In this document: in pieces, positions 32,110 through 36,055 of the stretch
Numbering within the stretch: position 1 is the stretch's first letter
Layout: each line of letters begins with the position of its first letter
Assembly (NCBI GenBank): GCA_937928635.1
Contig: CALFWM010000063.1
Span: 1-36,055 of the forward strand
Length of the DNA: 36,055 nucleotides
DNA from: an uncultured Sulfitobacter sp.
GTDB lineage: Bacteria; Pseudomonadota; Alphaproteobacteria; Rhodobacterales; Rhodobacteraceae
Reading direction: 5' to 3'
The notes under the pieces: model-generated
What the model saw: the letters and a program-made list of their open reading frames with translations, nothing else
Told to the model about the DNA's origin: nothing
Database searches by the model: none
Made by a program: the position numbers and the translations under genes

Positions 32110-33210
32110 ATGAGCACGATCACAGATATTTCCGTGCGTCTTTTTGACGTGCCCCTGGCCGAAGTGCTCACGGATGCCAAACATGGCGATCACACCCATT
32201 TTGAGCTGATCACCGCCACCATCAGCCTTGCTGATGGCAGCACGGGCACGGGCTATACCTACACGGGCGGGCGCGGCGGGCGGGCCATTGCCGCCATGAT
32301 CGAACACGACCTTGCCCCGTTTTTGCAAGATCGCGACGCAACAGATGTTGAGGCGCTTTATGACGCGATGCAATGGCATGTCCATTATGTGGCGCGGGGC
32401 GGTGTAGCGTCTTTTGCGATCTCGGCGGTGGACATTGCCCTGTGGGATCTGCGCGGCAAACAAACGGGTCGATCGCTGGTGCAGATGGCGGGTGGGGCCT
32501 ATGACCGATGCAAGGCCTACGCAGGCGGGATTGATCTGAATTTCCCGCTGCCCAAGCTGCTGAACTCGGTGCGCGGATACCTCGCGGCGGGGTTTAACGG
32601 CGTGAAAATCAAGATAGGTCAGCCTGATCTGGCAGATGATGTGGCCCGTATCAAAGCAATCCGGGACCTGATCGGCCCCGACGTCGCCTTTATGGTTGAT
32701 GCAAATTATGCAATGAGCGTGGAACAGGCGATTGCGGCGGCCCAAGCCTTTGAACCCTATGACCTGCTGTGGTTCGAGGAACCCACAATTCCTGATGATT
32801 ACAAGGGTTTTGGTGAGATTGCCAAAGCGACAGGCATGCCACTGGCCATGGGTGAAAACCTCCACACGATCCACGAATTTGAATATGCGTTTGCGGATGC
32901 GGGGCTGAGCTACATTCAGCCTGATGCCTCCAACTGCGGTGGCATCACCGGCTGGCTGCGGGTGGCAGCACTGTCCCGCATCCATGGCCTGCCTGTTTGC
33001 AGCCATGGCATGCAGGAATTGCACGTCAGCCTGATGGCCGCCCAACCCAACAGCGGCTGGCTTGAGGTGCATTCCTTTCCCATTGACCAATATACAACCC
33101 GCCCGCTGGTGGTGGAACATCACATGGCCGTCGCACCGGATGTTCCGGGCACCGGCGTCACCTTTGACTGGGACAAACTGACCCGCGCACATGAAGGAAT
33201 GCATGCATGA
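32110..33210 (+). CDS. MR-subgroup enolase-superfamily enzyme, probable 3,6-anhydro-L-galactonate cycloisomerase
   Basis: A 366-residue mandelate racemase/muconate lactonizing fold protein. Visible active-site residues are K166 and K168 (VKIKIG), the metal ligands D197 (MVDANY), E223 (FEEP) and E249 (MGEN), and the Asp-His dyad D272 ([11 protein letters not shown]) and H299 (CSHGMQELH), which places it in the MR subgroup that acts on sugar acids. [23 protein letters not shown] and NLHTIHEF recall the anhydrogalactonate cycloisomerase of agar degraders, which opens 3,6-anhydro-L-galactonate to 2-keto-3-deoxy-L-galactonate. This assignment is from memory and gene context. Alternatives are a sugar-acid dehydratase such as L-galactonate or talarate dehydratase. 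ATG 32110 is chosen as the family start. Confidence 0.75.
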   Translation: MSTITDISVRLFDVPLAEVLTDAKHGDHTHFELITATISLADGSTGTGYTYTGGRGGRAIAAMIEHDLAPFLQDRDATDVEALYDAMQWHVHYVARGGVASFAISAVDIALWDLRGKQTGRSLVQMAGGAYDRCKAYAGGIDLNFPLPKLLNSVRGYLAAGFNGVKIKIGQPDLADDVARIKAIRDLIGPDVAFMVDANYAMSVEQAIAAAQAFEPYDLLWFEEPTIPDDYKGFGEIAKATGMPLAMGENLHTIHEFEYAFADAGLSYIQPDASNCGGITGWLRVAALSRIHGLPVCSHGMQELHVSLMAAQPNSGWLEVHSFPIDQYTTRPLVVEHHMAVAPDVPGTGVTFDWDKLTRAHEGMHA

Positions 33211-34247
33211 GCCCCACAACGATCAATGCCGCCTTTTACAGGGGCGACAAGAGCTTTGCGGTTGAACGTACAGAGGCCCCGGCCCCCGCTGCCGGAGAAG
33301 TGCAACTGCGCATCGCCTATTGCGGGATCTGCGGCACGGATATGCATGTCTATCACGGCAACATGGATGCGCGCGTGGGTCTGAACCGCACGCTGGGGCA
33401 CGAAATGTCCGGCTGGGTTGCGGCCCTTGGAGAAGGCGTCACTGGATATAAAGTGGGACAGAAAGTGGTCGTGCGCCCGCTGGATCACTGCGGTGATTGC
33501 CCGGCCTGCGCGGCGGGCCACCTGCACATTTGCCACAACCTCAAATTCCTAGGGCTGGACACGGACGGTGCCCTGCAGGAGCTTTGGTCGGTCCCCGCCC
33601 ATACGCTGCATGTGCTGCCGGATGACCTGCGCATGGATCATGCCGCCTTGATTGAACCGGTGGCGGTGGCCTGCCACGATGTGCGCCTGTCGGGCCTGCA
33701 ACAGGGTGAAGATGTTGTGGTCATTGGGGGGGGGCCGATTGGCATTCTTGTGGCTATGGCCGCGCGGGATGCGGGCGGCAATGTGGTGGTCTCCGAGGTC
33801 AACCCAAACCGGCTGGCCATCGCCCAACAGCTGGGTTTTGACACGGTGAACCCCAGCGAAGTTGATCTCGCCCAGCAGATCAATGAGCGCACGGGCCACA
33901 AAGGTGCAGAGGTCGTGTTTGAGGTCTCCGGCACCCAACCCGGCGTTGACGCGATGACCACGGTTGCAGCCACGCGCGCGCGCATTGTGATGGTCGCCAT
34001 CCACGCCCAGAAACCTCAGATTGATCTGTTCCAGTTCTTCTGGCGCGAGCTCAAATTGATCGGCGCGCGGGTCTATGAACCTGAGGATTATGAAAAAGCA
34101 ATTGCCATCATTGCCTCGGGCGGTGTGGATGCTGACACGGTCATCACGGACGTCAGCCCGCTTTCGGAGATTCAGGCTGCCTTTCAATCTCTTGATCGCA
34201 GCCCAACTGCGATGAAAAGCCTGATCAAAGTGGGAGAAAACGCATGA
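33207..34247 (+). CDS. zinc-dependent alcohol dehydrogenase (candidate 2-keto-3-deoxy-L-galactonate 5-dehydrogenase)
   Basis: A 346-residue medium-chain dehydrogenase. The catalytic zinc ligands are C39 (YCGICGTD), H65-E66 (GHE) and E150; the structural zinc site is C95, C98, C101 and C109 ([17 protein letters not shown]). The Rossmann motif is [11 protein letters not shown] (about 171-181). It resembles the sorbitol/threonine/idonate dehydrogenase branch. The start overlaps the cycloisomerase gene by four bases and its stop overlaps the SDR gene, so the three are translated together. An oxidation at C5 of a 2-keto-3-deoxy acid would give the substrate of the KduD-like enzyme next door. This is inferred from context. 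Confidence 0.88.
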   Translation: MSPTTINAAFYRGDKSFAVERTEAPAPAAGEVQLRIAYCGICGTDMHVYHGNMDARVGLNRTLGHEMSGWVAALGEGVTGYKVGQKVVVRPLDHCGDCPACAAGHLHICHNLKFLGLDTDGALQELWSVPAHTLHVLPDDLRMDHAALIEPVAVACHDVRLSGLQQGEDVVVIGGGPIGILVAMAARDAGGNVVVSEVNPNRLAIAQQLGFDTVNPSEVDLAQQINERTGHKGAEVVFEVSGTQPGVDAMTTVAATRARIVMVAIHAQKPQIDLFQFFWRELKLIGARVYEPEDYEKAIAIIASGGVDADTVITDVSPLSEIQAAFQSLDRSPTAMKSLIKVGENA

Positions 34248-35017
34248 ACACCGCCGCACACATGTTTGACCTCACAGGAAAAACCGCATTGATAACGGGG
34301 TGCAAACGCGGCATCGGGCGCGGCATGACGGAGGCTTTGGCGGCCGCGGGCGCCGACATTGTCGGCGTCTCTGCAACCTTGGAAACCTCCGGCAGCGAGA
34401 TCGAAAAATCGGTCACGGCCATGGGCCGCAGGTTCAAGGGCTATGCCTGTGACTTTTCGGACCGCAGCGCCGTGATCGACTTTGCCACACAACTTGAAAC
34501 GGACGGAGTCGCCCCGGACATCCTGATCAACAACGCAGGCACCATCAAACGCAAACCTGCCGCCGAACACCCGGATGCCTGGTGGGACGAAGTGTTGCAG
34601 GTCAACCTCTCCTCTCAATTCATTCTAAGCCGCGAGGTCGGGCGCGGCATGGTCATGCGGGGGTCCGGTAAAATCATCTTCACCGCCTCCCTTCTGACCT
34701 ATCAGGGCGGCATCACGGTGCCGGGATACGCAGCATCCAAAGGTGGCATCGGGCAATTGACCAAGGCCCTGGCCAATGAATGGGCATCCAAAGGCGTGAA
34801 CGTCAATGCCATCGCGCCCGGCTATATCGCAACCGACAACACCCAGGCGCTGCAAGACGACCCGGAACGGTCAAAGTCCATTCTGGAACGCATCCCGCAG
34901 GGCCGCTGGGGCACCCCTGCGGATTTCGCCGGACCTGCCGTGTTCCTGTCTTCTGCCGCTTCTGACTATGTGAACGGAGAAGTTCTGGTGGTTGATGGCG
35001 GCTGGATGGGCCGATAA
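34244..35017 (+). CDS. KduD-like short-chain dehydrogenase (candidate 2,5-diketo-3-deoxy acid 5-reductase)
   Basis: A 257-residue SDR. The cofactor motif is ITGCKRGIGRGM, NNAG lies near residue 97, and the catalytic Ser149, Tyr162 and Lys166 are in FTASLLTYQGG and GYAASKGGIGQL. The C-terminal ATDNTQALQDDPERSKSIL, RIPQGRWGTPADF and ASDYVNGEVLVVDGGWMGR closely follow KduD, which interconverts 2,5-diketo-3-deoxygluconate and 2-keto-3-deoxygluconate. That gives KDG, the substrate of the kinase across the divergent promoter. A later ATG at 34262 is possible, but 34244 preserves the four-base overlap. It ends six bases before a REP-like palindrome. Confidence 0.87.
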   Translation: MNTAAHMFDLTGKTALITGCKRGIGRGMTEALAAAGADIVGVSATLETSGSEIEKSVTAMGRRFKGYACDFSDRSAVIDFATQLETDGVAPDILINNAGTIKRKPAAEHPDAWWDEVLQVNLSSQFILSREVGRGMVMRGSGKIIFTASLLTYQGGITVPGYAASKGGIGQLTKALANEWASKGVNVNAIAPGYIATDNTQALQDDPERSKSILERIPQGRWGTPADFAGPAVFLSSAASDYVNGEVLVVDGGWMGR

Positions 35018-35022
35018 ACGGA

Positions 35023-35045
35023 GGCGGGCCAAGGCCCGCCTTACG
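35023..35045 (+). repeat. third REP-like palindrome copy
   Basis: GGCGGGCC-AA-GGCCCGCC followed by TTACG is identical to the reverse complement of the copy at 26687-26709 and differs from that at 26647-26669 only in the centre. It starts five bases after the SDR stop and may end that transcript. The IS element begins directly behind it. Confidence 0.75.
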
Positions 35046-35073
35046 CAAAAAACAGTTTAGGGTTTGTTAAGAT

Positions 35074-35577
35074 TCACCGCGAGTTGATGAGCGCCGCGCA
35101 AGCATAGATTATGGCCGAGAAACTGGTGTCCGTCTTGTCGGACCGCATGGCGATCCTTCGGAAGTCTTTCAGATTGCAAAAGAAGTTCTCTACCAGATGC
35201 AGCCAGCCGTACATGACGGGGTCTATTTCCAAAGGCTCTTTGCGTTGCGGTCGCTGAGATATGCAGATCAAAGCACCGCGTGCGTTCATATCTTCAATGA
35301 TCCAATTGCTGTCGTAGGCTTTATCGCCCAGTAAGGCACCGAAGTTTAGCACCTTGATAAGAGGTGCAACATCGACCGTGTCGTACCTATTGCCCGCGAG
35401 CAGGACGAAGCGCACGAGGTTGCCGAGCGCATCTGTCAACGCAAGGATTTTGGTCGTCCATCTCCCTTGGACTTGCCTATAGCTTGACGGAGAGTCCCCC
35501 TTTTGAGCCCTGTCCGGCGCGGTGAACCTTGACAATGGTCGTATCCACCATGGCCATCTCCATGTCGGGTTCATCAC
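35074..35577 (-). CDS. IS5/IS427-type transposase, second frame (orfB)
   Basis: The functional part begins at about 35504 in the frame GRWTTKILALTDALGNLVRFVLLAGNRYDT, then holds the second catalytic Asp in LLGDKAYDSNWII and the Glu in VENFFCNLKDFRRIAMRSDKTDTSF. Residues before about 35504 are probably not translated from the local ATG at 35577. Joined with orfA the product would be about 250 residues, the normal family size, with all three DDE residues intact. The second frame is offset by +1 from the first. Confidence 0.8.
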   Translation of the reverse strand: MMNPTWRWPWWIRPLSRFTAPDRAQKGDSPSSYRQVQGRWTTKILALTDALGNLVRFVLLAGNRYDTVDVAPLIKVLNFGALLGDKAYDSNWIIEDMNARGALICISQRPQRKEPLEIDPVMYGWLHLVENFFCNLKDFRRIAMRSDKTDTSFSAIIYACAALINSR

Positions 35578-35830
35578 TTAAGGCCTTGAAGGTACGATCA
35601 AATACCCCTGCGCGCGCCCAATCCCGAAAGCGCCGATACACCGTATTCCAGTTGCCAAAGCCTTCGGGAAAATCGCGCCATGGGGCACCGGTCCAAGCGA
35701 TCCAGAACACCGCCTCCAGAAACAAGCGGGCATCCTGGCCTGTCCGACCTGGATGCGCCTTCAAGCCAAGACAATGCGGCTCCATCTTTGCCCACTGCCG
35801 ATCCGTAATGATGAACCTGCTCTTGTTCAT
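35477..35830 (-). CDS. IS5/IS427-type transposase, first frame (orfA)
   Basis: 117 residues: an N-terminal DNA-binding part RFIITDRQWAKMEPHCLG, the AVFWIAWTGAPWRDFPEGFGNWNTVYRRFRDWARAGVF pattern typical of IS5-group transposases, and the first catalytic Asp in MAMVDTTIVKVHRAG. The frame stops shortly afterwards at VKL. The reading continues in the second frame, which overlaps it. A run AAAAGGGGG (minus strand, 35504-35496) just after the first Asp is a plausible site for programmed frameshifting. Confidence 0.85.
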   Translation of the reverse strand: MNKSRFIITDRQWAKMEPHCLGLKAHPGRTGQDARLFLEAVFWIAWTGAPWRDFPEGFGNWNTVYRRFRDWARAGVFDRTFKALSDEPDMEMAMVDTTIVKVHRAGQGSKGGLSVKL

Positions 35831-35916
35831 TTAGAGCGTCGTGCGTCTGATGGGATTCGGGATTCCAATTTGCGTTGAAGCGTGATTCCTTGTTTTCGAC
35901 AAAGAAGGCGGTCGAT

Positions 35917-36055
35917 ATGGGCAAACCTCATCCAATGGAGCTTCGGCGGCGCGTGGTGGCGCATGTCGAGGCTGGCAACACACATCATTCGGCGGCCGCG
36001 CGGTTCGAAGTGTCGGTGAAATTCGTCAATGACATGGTCAAACTGAAGCGCAAGA
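35917..36055 (+). CDS. IS630-type transposase, N-terminal part (cut by window edge)
   Basis: ATG 35917 opens a frame that runs off the right edge after 46 residues. MGKPHPMELRRRVVAHVEAGN, then AAARFEVSVKFVNDMVKLKRK, is a helix-turn-helix of the kind that begins IS630-family transposases. An upstream end of the element is expected between about 35834 and 35916, near GAGCGTCGTGCG. The catalytic domain is outside the window. Confidence 0.75.
   Translation, partial: MGKPHPMELRRRVVAHVEAGNTHHSAAARFEVSVKFVNDMVKLKRK

Larger units (their letters stand above)
35046..35833 (-). mobile_element. IS5-family (IS427-type) insertion sequence, probably interrupted at its upstream end
   Basis: A two-frame DDE transposase occupies nearly the whole element. 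About 28 bases remain after its stop (35046-35073), where an inverted repeat is expected. A matching repeat could not be found upstream of the transposase start, where the next element begins. Exact ends are therefore uncertain, and the right end may be lost to the adjoining IS630-type element. Confidence 0.65.

Noticed and set aside
32065..33219. 384-codon minus-strand frame opposite the cycloisomerase-like gene
   Set aside because: It is antisense to a gene with a complete set of catalytic residues, and its translation shows no family pattern.
1..36055. CRISPR array, prophage, toxin-antitoxin or other defence system
   Set aside because: No regularly spaced repeats, integrase, phage structural genes or known defence domains were seen. 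The only mobile elements are the two transposases at the right end.

Overview
The window reads as a GC-rich chromosomal segment from a Rhodobacteraceae (Roseobacter-group) alphaproteobacterium. The evidence is a circularly permuted two-piece tmRNA with the tag ANDNRAPVAMAA, an alpha-type SspB, the F1-ATPase inhibitor zeta, RNase E with a large acidic insertion in its S1 domain, a DctBD pair beside purCSQ, a split cobalamin methionine synthase set (bmt, corrinoid protein, DUF1638), and an FnrL-type box. Most of it is ordinary core genome. Only the right end (about 30.3-36.1 kb) looks accessory. All family calls come from reading motifs; no database search was run.

Layout. 0-5 kb: the start of a DUF2182 membrane protein (minus strand, cut by the window edge), a divergent GntR regulator with two TGTCnGACA-like sites, the permuted tmRNA, a secreted CIA30-like protein, a rhodanese-ChrB protein overlapping the chromate transporter ChrA, and sspB. 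5-7.3 kb: a long imperfect inverted repeat in front of fumC, then fumC-DUF4169-ribbon-helix-helix with overlapping stops and starts, a small unknown gene, and palindromic terminators. 7.3-11.7 kb (minus): class I FBP aldolase, a cytochrome P450 overlapping a membrane alpha/beta hydrolase, and ccdA. 11.8-15.8 kb: tusA (plus), rne (minus) with a strong candidate promoter and a leader of nearly 400 nt, then a small lipoprotein behind an FNR-type palindrome. 15.9-20.7 kb (minus): dctD, dctB, purQ, purS and purC. The DctD has lost the GAFTGA sigma54-contact loop.

20.9-25.5 kb: the zeta inhibitor, then bmt (homocysteine methyltransferase module), a small membrane protein, a radical SAM protein on the opposite strand, the corrinoid-binding protein, a 51-residue membrane peptide and DUF1638. 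Bmt and the corrinoid protein correspond to two modules of MetH; pterin and reactivation modules are not in the window. 25.5-30.2 kb: sufE, a lipoprotein, an inverted pair of REP-like palindromes, ridA, rnd, purN, purM and a CAT-anticodon tRNA.

30.3-35.0 kb is the most interesting block. On the minus strand a GntR repressor is coupled to a 2-keto-3-deoxygluconate kinase. Divergent from them are an MR-subgroup enolase-superfamily enzyme, a zinc alcohol dehydrogenase and a KduD-like reductase, all with 4-nt overlaps. A perfect TTTGGT-N3-ACCAAA operator lies just upstream of a TATACT box. The gene set matches the lower part of the 3,6-anhydro-L-galactose (red-algal agar sugar) route: cycloisomerase, 5-dehydrogenase, 5-reductase and KDG kinase. 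This assignment is inferred. The block is followed by a third REP-like copy, an IS5/IS427-type transposase in two frames, and the start of an IS630-type transposase that runs off the window. The IS630 element may have inserted just upstream of the IS5 transposase start codon.
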